This document shows, piece after piece, positions 1 through 11,300 of a DNA stretch of 64,000 bases. Source of the stretch: Parietaria judaica. Lineage: Eukaryota; Streptophyta; Magnoliopsida; Rosales; Urticaceae. The first letter of the stretch is position 1, and each line of letters begins with the position of its first letter. The position numbers were made by a program, and so were the translations under genes. The notes under the pieces are model-generated. The model was not told the DNA's origin, did no database searches, and worked only from the letters and a program-made list of their open reading frames with translations. The stretch spans positions 10,840,056 to 10,904,055 of the forward strand of contig OX940868.1 of NCBI GenBank assembly GCA_954871525.1, given 5' to 3'.

Positions 1-1549
1 TCGCATGGCCGTGGTATTCGCGGAAAGAGCAGTACTTGCTCATATCTCTCGGCCAAGGCTTTCTATCGTAGTTGCCTCGGCCGCCGGAATGTCCTCCTCG
101 GCCACCTGAAAATCCTCCTCGGCCTCCAGAATAGCCTCCTCGGTTGCCAGGGTAACCTCCTCGATTTTCCGGAAAGCTTCCCTGGTTGCTCGGGAAGTAT
201 CCTGGTTGTGAGTTTCCTTGCGGGAGTTCCTCCTGCCGATGGCCTCCGCGGTTGCCGAGCGCCTCTTTCTTTCCGTCCACCTGGTAGACTCCGTGTCCAG
301 GGTTTTCCCTGATCCTTCGCTCGTCGGCCCCGTCTCTGCTTCTCCGATCTCGTCGTTCCCCTTCTCTTCTTGCTCTGGACGACGATCCCTCTCGTCCGTC
401 TCTAGCTTCCTTCCTTTCAGGCCTCGCTCGGCCCTCGGCTTCCTCTTCTAACCTCTTCTTAATTGCCTTATTTTCCTCCATGTCCATGTAGATCGTTGCT
501 TTGTGAAGCGCGTCTTCTATCGAGTTTGGCAGCGAGACGCACAGTTCGTCGTTGAACGGAGATTGGTAGTATAAGCCATGCTTCATAGCTTGGACCGAGA
601 CGACATCCTCGATCTTCGGGATTCGGAACATGACGTTCTTGAATTTCTCTATGTATTGCCGAAGAGGTTCGTTCTTCCCTTGCTTGACGTCGAAGAGGTT
701 AGACACCGTTAGCTCCGTCTGTACATAGATGGAGAAGTGCTTTAGGAAGAGTGCGACCAACTCGTCGGAGGTGTTGATGGAGCCCGGCGTTAATCTCGCG
801 AACCAGTCGCTGGCGCGGCCTTGCAAACTTGCGATGAAAAGTCTACACAGGACGGCTTCCTTCCGGACCTCTTCGCCCCCGATGTGGTCCGTCGCGATTC
901 GGAATGACTTCACGTGTGTATGGGGGTCCGTATCCCCTTTGTATGGCGTGAGTCTGATCTTCGGTAACTCCTCCAGCTCTATCCCTCGAATCCTCGTCGT
1001 GAACGGGGTGATTCTGGCTTCTCGCACCATCCGATCGAATTCAGGCGCCGAGCTCGTCGCTTGATGCACCTGTGATGCGACCTGTCCGAGCTTGGCTTCC
1101 ATCTTTGCTGACATTAAGGCCATCGCCTTGGCCACCTCCTCGGCCACTCTTGCCGCCACGTCCGTCGTTGCATTGCCCTGCGCGTTCCCCGGTGTGTCTT
1201 CCGGCCGATTCGCTGTGTTTGGCTGGACTGCGTCTGTGTCGAAGAGGTTCCTGATGAGCGATGGGGTTGACATGCCTACCGGCGCGTCCGTCGTCACCGT
1301 GTCTCTGCTGGCGCTTCCCCCGGCCCCTCGTGCGGCCGATTCTGCTATCTGGTTCGTCGGGCGCGGTCTCTCCGCACGCTCTAAGAGGCTTGCGAGGCGT
1401 CTGTTCTCCGCGGCTTGCTCCTCTATTTTTCGGGCGGACTCCTCGGCCTTGCTTGTGACCTCCGTCATCTTTGCGATGGCCTCGGCCAATTGTTGTTGCA
1501 TTCGCTGCATAGTTTGCTCCTGGGCGGAGCTGGCTTCCTCGGTTGACAT
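1..1549 (-). CDS. Ty3/gypsy gag polyprotein, 5' part (runs off left edge)
   Basis: An uninterrupted minus-strand frame runs from an ATG at 1549 to the left edge (about 516 codons), so gag is not broken here. The first 60 residues are Gln/Glu/Lys-rich and look like a coiled coil. Residues of about 215-305 match the plant Retrotrans_gag domain, with a core like DWFARLTPGSI. A charged Arg/Glu/Asp stretch follows, then Gly-Arg-Gly-Gly repeats (about residues 455-500) that would suit nucleic acid binding. The last visible residues, KYCSFREYHGH, resemble the Cys/His segment that precedes protease in many plant gypsy polyproteins. A primer binding site and an LTR lie directly upstream (1602-2321), which supports this start. 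Protease, RT and integrase would lie to the left of the window. The intact frame suggests a fairly recent insertion. Confidence 0.9.
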   Translation of the reverse strand, partial: MSTEEASSAQEQTMQRMQQQLAEAIAKMTEVTSKAEESARKIEEQAAENRRLASLLERAERPRPTNQIAESAARGAGGSASRDTVTTDAPVGMSTPSLIRNLFDTDAVQPNTANRPEDTPGNAQGNATTDVAARVAEEVAKAMALMSAKMEAKLGQVASQVHQATSSAPEFDRMVREARITPFTTRIRGIELEELPKIRLTPYKGDTDPHTHVKSFRIATDHIGGEEVRKEAVLCRLFIASLQGRASDWFARLTPGSINTSDELVALFLKHFSIYVQTELTVSNLFDVKQGKNEPLRQYIEKFKNVMFRIPKIEDVVSVQAMKHGLYYQSPFNDELCVSLPNSIEDALHKATIYMDMEENKAIKKRLEEEAEGRARPERKEARDGREGSSSRARREGERRDRRSRDGADERRIRENPGHGVYQVDGKKEALGNRGGHRQEELPQGNSQPGYFPSNQGSFPENRGGYPGNRGGYSGGRGGFSGGRGGHSGGRGNYDRKPWPRDMSKYCSFREYHGHA

Positions 1550-1601
1550 TCTTTTTCCTCCCTTCGATTTCCTGGCTGTGCGATAGAAAGAAACAAAGCC
1601 C

Positions 1602-1619
1602 CCTCGGTGGGCGCCAAAC
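1602..1619 (-). other. Primer binding site of the gypsy element
   Basis: Immediately inside the LTR end, the minus strand reads GTTTGGCGCCCACCGAGG, a TGGCGCC-type tRNA primer binding site as seen in plant gypsy elements. The exact tRNA was not determined. The site lies between the LTR (1620-2321) and the gag start (1549). Confidence 0.75.
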
Positions 1620-2321
1620 TGTAGAGGGCGATTTTACTCACCGTGCAGTCACAAAGATAATCGAAACAATAATAAATAATTATGAATAATACGAATATCT
1701 CTGATTTATTATGATTCCGAGAGGACCCGGTTTCTTCCGTTTGGTAGCTTGGACAATCGAAGATTACACACTCTAACCCTTGGGAAGTCGAGAAATACTA
1801 TGAATAAGCAAACTCGAGGACTCAAGAATTTATTCTCTCAAACTCACGATAATGATGAATACTGAATACTAGATACTGAATATCTCCCTTTATGCTAAGT
1901 TTACATTCGTATTTATAGGCTTGCAAGTCTTCTAGAATATTCCTCAAATCTTGCTAGGGTTTCTTTCTGTTTCGCTACGATCGTGGTTAAACTCCTTGTT
2001 TTGCATTGGATATCCCACGAAATCTTTAACCGAATAACCAATCTTCCCTCCTTTCTCGCGATCTCGAATGAGTTCCTTTTTTTGTGCGATTAAGCTTTCC
2101 CGAAGAGGTTTTCTTCGATGAACTTCCCTCTTCGCGACGAGGTCTTGGGCCGGCTCTCTAAGGTGAGGACTTCTTTTGGGCTTCTTTTGCTGGGCCTTAC
2201 TTCTTCTAATCCTTGCTGGGCTTCGGTTCTTCAAGTGATCCTCCTCTTGTTTTATGTCGTATATTTCACAAACGACAAAGGGTAGTGTCAGGGAAAGATT
2301 TGACAAAATCTGACCTTAACA
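1620..2321 (-). repeat. 5' LTR of the left-edge gypsy element
   Basis: On the minus strand this 702-bp stretch begins TGTTAAGGTCAGATTTTGTC and ends CCCTCTACA, so it has TG...CA ends and abuts the primer binding site. Its ends match those of the solo LTR at 41576-42232, so both belong to one family. The partner LTR lies outside the window, so the target duplication cannot be checked. Confidence 0.85.
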
Positions 2322-2937
2322 TACAATTATGTCTTGTATTTATTAAATATGTAGTTTTGAAACTATATATCATGCTTAAATACTCAAATATTTTTTACAA
2401 AATATCCGTCGAAAACCCTATCGGCATGCGGTATATGCGGCATGCGGCATGCTGTTTTTTACCATTTGCCAATCGGCATACCCATCGGCAAGCGATATAT
2501 CCGTAAAACAGAAAATGCGAAACGACATCGGCTAGCGGCATATGCGTGGCACCTATTATCCTCTGACATGTGGCATGTTACCTTCAGTTTTTCAGACTCC
2601 TCCTTTGTGTTCTTGTTTGTCCATTGTGTCCAATATTTAGCTCTATTTCGAATAATCATTTACTTCGATTTTATGATATAGTTTTTTCTTTAAAAATCAT
2701 ATTGATTGCCACAAATTTGTTAATCGTTTTTTTTTTCATCAATAGACTGATTCGATGATTATATACGTGTTTAGCAACTATAAGTAAATGAGTATCATCC
2801 AAGAGTAAGGAAGTCATGGTCTAACTAGATGCCTTGAGAAAAATCCTACAAAAAATATACATATTTTTGATGTAAATTTAATATTGCTAGTTAGAATCGG
2901 GACATTGTAGAAGTATTAAATTATCAAGGTTATTAAT
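2322..2937. other. Non-coding spacer with a short GC-rich repeat patch
   Basis: No gene is recognisable. Around 2420-2540 the motif cggcatgcgg and close variants (cggcat, catcggc) recur several times on both strands, giving a small palindrome-rich patch in otherwise AT-rich sequence. Short frames here lack family features. Confidence 0.4.
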
Positions 2938-5624
2938 TGTTGATGCAGAAAAATTGACCACACACTGTAGCGGCCCAATAGCTCGTGTTGGACCGGGCCC
3001 AATGTCGTTTGTAGACTTTTGTGAATTTTGGACTTGGACTTCTGGCACCTCAAAGTCACTCAGATCCTTTTTCCGACACGGGACCTGATTCAGGCCCGCA
3101 CACTACCTGATCACAGGTTCGAACACCACACTAATCAGGTCTCCACGTGAAATAGATCGAGAAGTTGACTTTAAGATGAACCCTGGTGGATAACACCTCT
3201 GGCCTGCGTCATTAATTCAGATCCGGGTCCTGCGTTCTATCCGTAAAGTCAGTACATCTGCGAGAGATATAAAGGCCAAAGGATAGAACGAGCACCACGC
3301 CGATCCGAACATAGACAAGGGAAGTCGTATCTCGTGCCAGAATTTTCTCCAGAGCTTCCGCTCCAATCGAATTTCTCACCCTCGGAACCTGACAAAACAA
3401 CACCCAAGATCAGGGCAAAACGAGGGTTTTGCCCCCAGATTCACCTCCGACGCTCAACATTAGTGAGGTATATGAGTAAGGGTTATTTTGGGAGAGTTTA
3501 GAGAGAATTTGGAGCTGTACGACTTGCCTTCGAATGAATCCCGAGCTCCCTATTTATAGAAAATACCAGGGGACTATTTTGCTATTATATCCTCATCCGG
3601 GAGGCCCCTGAGGTAATTTTATATAGTTTTTCGCATCCTCGGGACGTGGCCAATCCAACACCGCTAAAATAACGGCCATCAAACGTCGGACGCGCCCTCA
3701 AGCGCGGCCGGAAGGCGGCTAGGTCGCCTGGCGCATGAGCTCCACGCCCGCTAACGTCAGCCTCTCCCTTCCCATGCGAGCGGGACACGTGTCGCCTCGC
3801 TGGTGGAGTGACTTGGCTCCAGCGAATGAGTGACACATGTCCCCACTTGGGTGGGCTCTGCCGCGTGATGGGACCCTCCCGGGTCGTCCCGGGGGGTCCT
3901 GCACTCGTCCCGAGGGGTCCCGGACTCGTCCCGAGTCCGTTTTTTGCAAATTTTATATCAATTTTGGGTATTTTGATATTTTTGAGATCATCAGGACACT
4001 TTGTTTTACGAAAACGGGACTCTGAAGAGGATTTTGGCTTTGGCGCTGATTTATTTTAATTAAAGATAAATCATTTTAATTAAAGATAAATCATTCTAAT
4101 TAAATCAAATGATTTTCTCTCAACTAAACCGTAAAATTATTAATCCCGTAATGACCCGTAACATTAGTTTAACAAGACTATACTATATATACACACTATA
4201 CGTCTATATATACGATTTCCTATATTATATATTCTATAATATATTTTTATAAAGTTTATTTAATAAAGGAGGATCATTCAATTAATTATTTATTTTATTA
4301 AATAAATTATTTTCAACCCGAAAACGCTTTCCGGAGGACTGTTTTCGCAAAACAAAGTGTCTAGATGCTCCTAAAAATATCGAGATACTCAAAAACGCTG
4401 TAAAATTTATAAAAAGTTGTTGTCGCTAGTGGGAACTTTGTCACTTCGTAGATTAAAACTTTGGTGCTTGCAAAACAAAGGTTAACGAAAAACTCCGGGA
4501 AGGCTGAGTCACAGACTAGGTCACTCTCTTTAAGGTGTTTCGTGACTCTGCCTCGGTGCTCGCAGTTCGTGTATGCCTCATCATCCCTAAGATAAAACAG
4601 CCCGGATATTTTATGTCTCGACCGAAACCGTTCATTCGGTATCGATCGGAATCACTCAAACCCTCGGATTTTTTTTTTGCTCGGAATACTCTATATAGCT
4701 CTGCGATTTTGAGATGAGGAGAACCAGAGCTCTCTATTTATAGCTGATATAAAATGTTAACGTTATGGAATTACAACGTTAGAAAACCAATGGGAAGAAA
4801 TCAGAACGTGGAGAGAAAGTGGGGAACATGGACTGACCAAACCTAACGATGAGACTTAATCTTTTCCACGTTAGGCCGGCGACGGCAGGGCGCGCGCGTG
4901 TGTGTGGTGGTGGTGCATTTAGGTGAGTCACCCCTCCCTTCACAAAATTGTGTGACCCAAAGGGCCAAAGCACTTAGCTCAATTATTAGGTTATTAACCA
5001 TTCCAAACACTTGTCTCCAACCAATGAGGGACTCTTTGTGAAAGAAAGGAAAACTATGCAAAGCAAAAATTCCATTACTTGTAAAACAAGTTCCAACAAA
5101 AATGGCCTCGGAACACTCACGGCAACTTCGAGGGGGCGCGGGGAGCACCGCGGGTGGGCCCTATCGGCCACCACTGCCACTCACGCCCTACCACGTGTCG
5201 CTTGGTCCCTTTAGGCTCTCCAAGGGCCATGCACATACTCTTGCAGTGCACAAATCAGAAGCTGTCACGTGGACAACGCCCCTCTCCATTCCAACGATTG
5301 AGCGCGCGTGGGCATACAACATGCGCAAAAACCGCGCGCGTGTGGGCGGCTGGAGCATATGATGGAGACGTGTCGGTGCCATTGTGACCGACCGGATTCG
5401 AGGGACCCAAAAAATTATATAATTTTGCCTCGGGGGCCTCTCAGAGTAATTTTTAACTGCATTTGAACCCTCGGGCTCCATTATAAATAGAAACTCAATT
5501 TTAGTTAAACAGTAACTCATTCTCACTTACCGAAACTCATCCAAACACTCTCAAGTACTCTCTAAATACCTCTCCCTCAAATATTACACTAATATGGAGC
5601 TTCGGAGGTGAATACGAGGTTAGT

Positions 5625-5644
5625 CCCCCCCCCCCCCCCCCCCC
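5625..5644 (+). repeat. Poly-C run (20 C)
   Basis: Twenty consecutive C residues lie within the right-hand LTR-like arm. The length may be uncertain because such runs are error-prone in sequencing. Confidence 0.95.
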
Positions 5645-5882
5645 TTCCCTCGGTTTATAGATCCGTGAGGTGCTCGTTCTATCCCTCAATCTAACCCGGA
5701 TAAGGGTCAGTGGCGCAGGTCGAGGGTCTGGTCCACTGCAAAGTCAACACTGCGATCTTCCCTACGTAGAGGTCAGGTCCGTTTTGCGTCCCGAACCTGT
5801 AACCAAGGCTTGGCTAAGCCCAGGCCTCTTGGCAACATGTAGTGGTGTTGGTCCGGATTTCTGGCCCTATTTCAGTGGGGTC

Positions 5883-5908
5883 GGGGGGGGGGGGGGGGGG
5901 GGGGGGGG
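5883..5908 (+). repeat. Poly-G run (26 G)
   Basis: Twenty-six consecutive G residues lie 238 bp after the poly-C run in the same LTR-like arm. The run could form G-quadruplex DNA, or it may reflect replication slippage or assembly error. Confidence 0.95.
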
Positions 5909-6228
5909 TCCGTTTGACCCGAAAGTGGGAGGGGTCAAAGCTCTCAGCCCACTAAAGTCAACAAACGGCGTTGGGCCCGGCCCAACACGAGCAATTAAGC
6001 CGCTCAAGTGTGTGATCTAATTGTCAGCAACAACAATTTCTATACATGGAAAAACACGATAGCCGCGATCAACTTTAAAAAGTAGCTACTTTCATTTATT
6101 TGACCAAAACAACTTAAATGATGGTTATGGAAAACTATAGCTCGTCCAATAGAAAATAGATAAGTAATCAAAATAACAATGTCTTCTATAACAAGAAAGT
6201 AAATAATACAACAAAAATCGTCAGCTCC

Positions 6229-8296
6229 TCAACATAATACTAGAAAAGAAATTGCAACGAGAATAGATACTAGAAATGTAGAAATCAAAGTGGTTTTCAC
6301 AGGAATTCCCCCTTCATTCATTCTAAAAATCATGGCTTCATAGACGGGGCGACAATTCGTCACTGCAAACACGCTTATTAGCAATTGTATCAAAATTTCT
6401 CCGAACTCGGCTTTGCCTCTTAAAACTGCCACTAGTCCGCATATTAGGGAAACCATGTTGATTATTGCCGCCATCGCCAAGGTAATAAACAACGGAGAAT
6501 GGAGCCCAAACTCGAAAATACCTTGCTCGTATCTTTTGCTTTGCTCCTCGTCAACCAGTTTGCTTGTTAAGGTGAAACCAAAAGTAGAGATGCCCAACGA
6601 TTTTGCAAAGAACTCCGTTAACCCGAATAAGTAGCACGAGAGACTTCTTATCAACCACATTCGTTGATCATTCCACCATCTTCGTATCGTTCCTCCTTCG
6701 ATGATGAAGTCTAACAAGTCTTGGCCATAAGCGCCGAGAAAAAGGAATATATACAACGCAAACCATAGCTCCGAAACCTGCATAATTTAAAAATTAGTAA
6801 AAACCCACATGTGTAATAAAGTTACAACATAATCTAGGGTCGGCCCTAGGAATAGGCCAAGTAAACCCGTGATTAAATAAGATATTGTGGCGGCACAATT
6901 TTTCTTAAATAAATCTCCCATAGTATCATATTTGTATAACCTTGATATTAATATGATCATAGCTATACCGTTTTCAATACAAGGACTTACAAATAAAACG
7001 TACTAACACAACTTCATTGAGACAACTTATTGAGTCTTCACATAATAAACTACTTACCTTTGGGAAGATAGTGAATCCATTCATGAGAGCTAATTGTGGT
7101 AGGAAAGCATATATAGTAACCGGAACGGACGAAATAGGCCAAAAAGCACAATGTGCGTAGCCAAAGGCCATGAGGGGGCCAATTGCTGCGGTGCCAAACG
7201 TCAATGGGCAGTATTTCGAGAAGCCGACTTCAAGTAAACCGACGGCCCACCGTTTTGTTTGATTGAGAACGTCAACAAGACTTATCGGGGCGTTTCCGTA
7301 GAACGCTGCTCGCTCTGGATTGCAAAATATGGTCTTCCAACCCTCACATTGCATGTTGTATCCGGTGAAGTAGTCTTCTACCAGTGACCCATATCTCGCC
7401 CCAATCTTGTAGGCAATAGTTGTAAAATGAATAAGTGTTGCAAATTCACGTCTAAGGTTCCGGGTTTGTAAAAAAAAAAGGAGGGGTTTCGATCCCGCGT
7501 TAACATTATCCATTATGCATAATATCGATCACAAACCTAATATTATTACTACGATTTTTCTTCAAAAATAATATATGTTGTTAGTGATTATTTACTTAGC
7601 CACCTAAATAATGTTTTATTAATTAACTGACCTGGCGGCCCCATTGGGTGTGATTCTCGTAGTTGCAAGCGGCGACATGGTGGGCCAATTCGATTACCTC
7701 CGGGGATTGGATTGGCTTGGCCACGTTATTCTCAGGGCTTAGCTCAGGCAACTCCGGTGCCACAAAATCTGACGGGCCTCCAAAGAAAGCCCGACGGTTG
7801 AAGAAGCAACCGGTGCCCATGTAGTATGGGCCTAGGAGCCCATCCATTCCTTGGGGAAAGAGAAAAAATATTTTCTTCATCTCACAAGCGTAAATGTCAT
7901 CCTTATTGATCCCGCGGAAGCACTGTGGGAATTGAACATAACCGAATTCTGATTGAAATTCCGGCTTTGAGAAATAGCAATGCACTCGCAACGGTGTCTC
8001 AGGATCGTTCGATGACATGTCACAGTCCAATGTGAGAACAATAGGTGCGTTGGTCATCGTTGCGGAGACCCTAATCTTTGATACATTGAAAACGTGAGAT
8101 CAGATTAATACAATATAGCAGTAAAATTACCAACACAATTACTTCAGAAATTTCAGTTGTAAGAATGATTTAGAATAATATATGTGTAGGTCTCTGTTGC
8201 AATCAAACAGTTCTTCAACATCAACGAATTTGTCTTTAAAGTAGCAAATTGTGAAGATAAGGACACCAATATTTTTCTTCATATAATTTTCCATTG

Positions 8297-8343
<47 letters not shown>

Positions 8344-11300
8344 ATTTTTTAAGGTTCAAGAAACACCAATTATATATTCGATTTTACGAATTTATCACAA
8401 ACAGCGAGTTTACCGTCAAGATATTAATTGATTAAACTTTGCGAGTTAATCATTGTCGGATAAGAAAATGAACAAATCTTTAAATAATAAAAATAAATCA
8501 ATAAAATAAGTGTAGGAAGTTTTATTCTATGTAATATATACATATACACATATATTTAACATAATTAGTGAACTTACAAGGACATTGAGAGCACCCGCTT
8601 TGAAATGGTGGCTTAAAGCTCTACTTTTTTCTCTGGATATGTATATCAGATTTGGCATAGTGTGACCCTTCACGTCTCTTTCTTTACTCGTATCCAATAT
8701 GACCTGCTCGTTAATAGATATAACTATGCATCTCATAAATATTCGTGTATATGTCAATATATAATAGTAATAATAATATAACGTGTGCTGATACCTGGAT
8801 GACTGTAGGATGATCTTGCCGCGTAAATCCGTCCGTCCATTTGCTGAAAGCTCGGCGGTCTTGGTTGTCGGTTATATACTCGTCATCGACTTTTCCTCTC
8901 TCGACCACACTCTCTACTCTCAGTTTCATACAATTGTAAAGAGCCTATTATAACACGATTTAAATAGGAGATATGTCATGAGAAATGGTGATACTATCTC
9001 ATTGCGTTGCGTGTCGTCGAGGAAAACAAAAATACGTTCGTCGAAAATAGTTGACTTTTCAGTTTTGAAGCACAATTAGTGATGGACCAATTGGCCAATT
9101 GGAAGAATGAACATACCAACTTACATGAACTGATACCGGTTAAGCGTGAAGCCTAATATACACGGAAGCGTTACCGAGAGCCGACGCAGAGCAGTCAAGC
9201 TGTATTACGCATTATGTAGCGAGGGTATTTTAGACTTTTCACACGGGTTATTTGCCCTAGGTATATTTTATGCATATAAGGCTTGTAGCCGTCACTAGTG
9301 CGTTTTGTAGCACAAACTGAGAGAGACGAGATTGAGGGTGTAACCAGAAACTCCGATTGAGAGATTGATAGTTGATCGAGATTTACAAGCGACAAGTGGA
9401 CGTACCTCCTACACAGGGAGCGAATACTATAATTCTGTTGTCGATTTCAATTTCGTTTTATCACTTTATTCATTTTTTGATTTGGGAATTAGGGCAAAAT
9501 TCCTAACAACTGGTATCAGAGTGCAAGGTTGTAATTTGAAATTGTGAAAACGATGGCTGGCGATGAAGGATTTGTGCACGGAATTGGAAACTTCGATGGT
9601 TCTGATTTTGCGTATTGGAGAATGCAGATTGAAGATTATTTGTATGGCGCAAAGCCAGAGAAGATGGACAATGCAGAATGGGCGCTCCTTGATAGAAACG
9701 TCTTGGGGGTTGTGCGTTTGACGTTATCGAAGAACGTCGCTCACAACGTGGTGAAGGAGAAGACCATCGCGGGCATGATGAAGGTTCTTTCCGACATGTA
9801 CGAGAAGCCATCTGCAAACAACAAGGTATTCCTCATGAAGAAACTCTTTTATTTGAGAATGGAGGAAAACGGATCTGTGGCTACGCACTTAAACGAATTT
9901 AATACGATTGTTAACCAATTGTCTTCTGTTGAAATCGATTTTGATGATGAAATCCGTGCCCTAATTTTGTTGGCGTCTTTACCGTCGAGTTGGGAACCGA
10001 TGAGGGCTGTTGTCAGTAACTTTGTCGAGTCTGATAAACTAAAGTTCAACGATGTCAAAGATCGGGTTCTAGAAGAGGAAGTGTGAAGGATCGATCTAGG
10101 GGAAACATCATCAAGTTCTGCGTTGAACGTGGAACACAAAGGTAGAAGATTGGAGAAAAGCTTCAACCAGAACATAGGAAGGTCAAAGTCGAGAAACGGA
10201 AAAGGTCAGTCCAAATTTAGGCGAACGATGGAGTGCTGGAACTGCGGAAAAACAAGCCACATGAAGAAAAACTGCAGAGCTACGAAAAGAGAGAACAGGG
10301 GTAACGCCGTCAATGCCGCCACTGAGATCAGTTTTCAGTGATGCAGGTTTCGAAGAATTCAGTGATGCAGGTTTCGAAGAAATCATCGATGAAGGCTTTG
10401 AAGAAACCAGTGATGAAGCCGCTAAAGAAGCCAGTGATGCACTGTTTTTATCCGTCGACACAACTCCGATTGACAATTGGGTACTTGACTCAGAAGTGTC
10501 CTTCCACACTGCTCTGAACAAACATGTGATGGAGAACTACGTCGCTGGAAAATTTGCGAGGGTTCACTTAGCTGATGGTGTACCACTTCCCATTGTTAGT
10601 CACAGCGACATAATCTTGAAGATGCCAAACAGACGTAAGTGGAAGATCAAGAAGGCCAGACATTTGCCAAAACTGAAACGGAATCTGATCTCTCTGGGTC
10701 AGCTCGATGGAGAGGGACAGACAATCACCTTTGACGAGGGACAATGGAAAGTTGTGAAGATTGCAATGGTGGTTGCTCGTGGCCACAAAACTGGCACTCT
10801 TTATATGACTACAAGCTGCCCCGACACACCTGCAATTGTCGACGACGCCTGAAAGTCAGAATTGTGGCACCAACGACCTGGGCATATGAGCGAGAAAGGC
10901 ATGGAGATTCTCGTCAAAGAGGAAAAAATCTCCGACTTGAAATCAATGGATCATCACTTATGCGAGAGTTGCGTACTTGAGAAACAAAAGAAAGTAAGTT
11001 TCTCAAATGGAGGTCGAGAGCTGAAAACCGAGAAGCTAGAATTGGTTCACACCGATGTATGGGGACCAGCCCCGGTCGCTTCCCTCGGAGGGTCACGCTA
11101 CTACATGGACGACTCAACCAGAAAGCTTTGGGTATACTTCATGAAACACAAGTCTGACGTGTTCATAGTCTTCAAGAATTGGAAAACGCTAGTTGAGAAC
11201 GAGACAAAGTTGAAGTTGAAAAGTCTGAGATCAGACAACGGTGGATAATACGTCGACAACGACTTCAAACAATTTTTTTTTTCCGAGAACGGGATCAAGA

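Larger units (their letters stand above)
2938..6032. repeat. Opposed LTR-related sequences forming a long inverted repeat
   Basis: The left end (TGTTGATGCAGAAAAATTG) and the reverse complement of the right end (TGTTGCTGACAATTAGATC) are related, and similarity continues inward through the motif gctcgtgttgg and a GGGCCCGGCCCAA-like stretch. A second matching pair lies near the centre: the gttttacgaaaacggg region (about 4005) and the gttttcgcaaaacaaag region (about 4343) are inverted. Both arms carry LTR hallmarks: a TATA-like tataaatag or its complement, and cgctcaacattagt-type motifs shared with the LTRs at 19033 and 25414. I read this as two LTRs of one family in opposite orientation, with at least one further insertion inside (about 4430-5000). 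No convincing outer target duplication was found. There is no coding gene. Confidence 0.6.
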
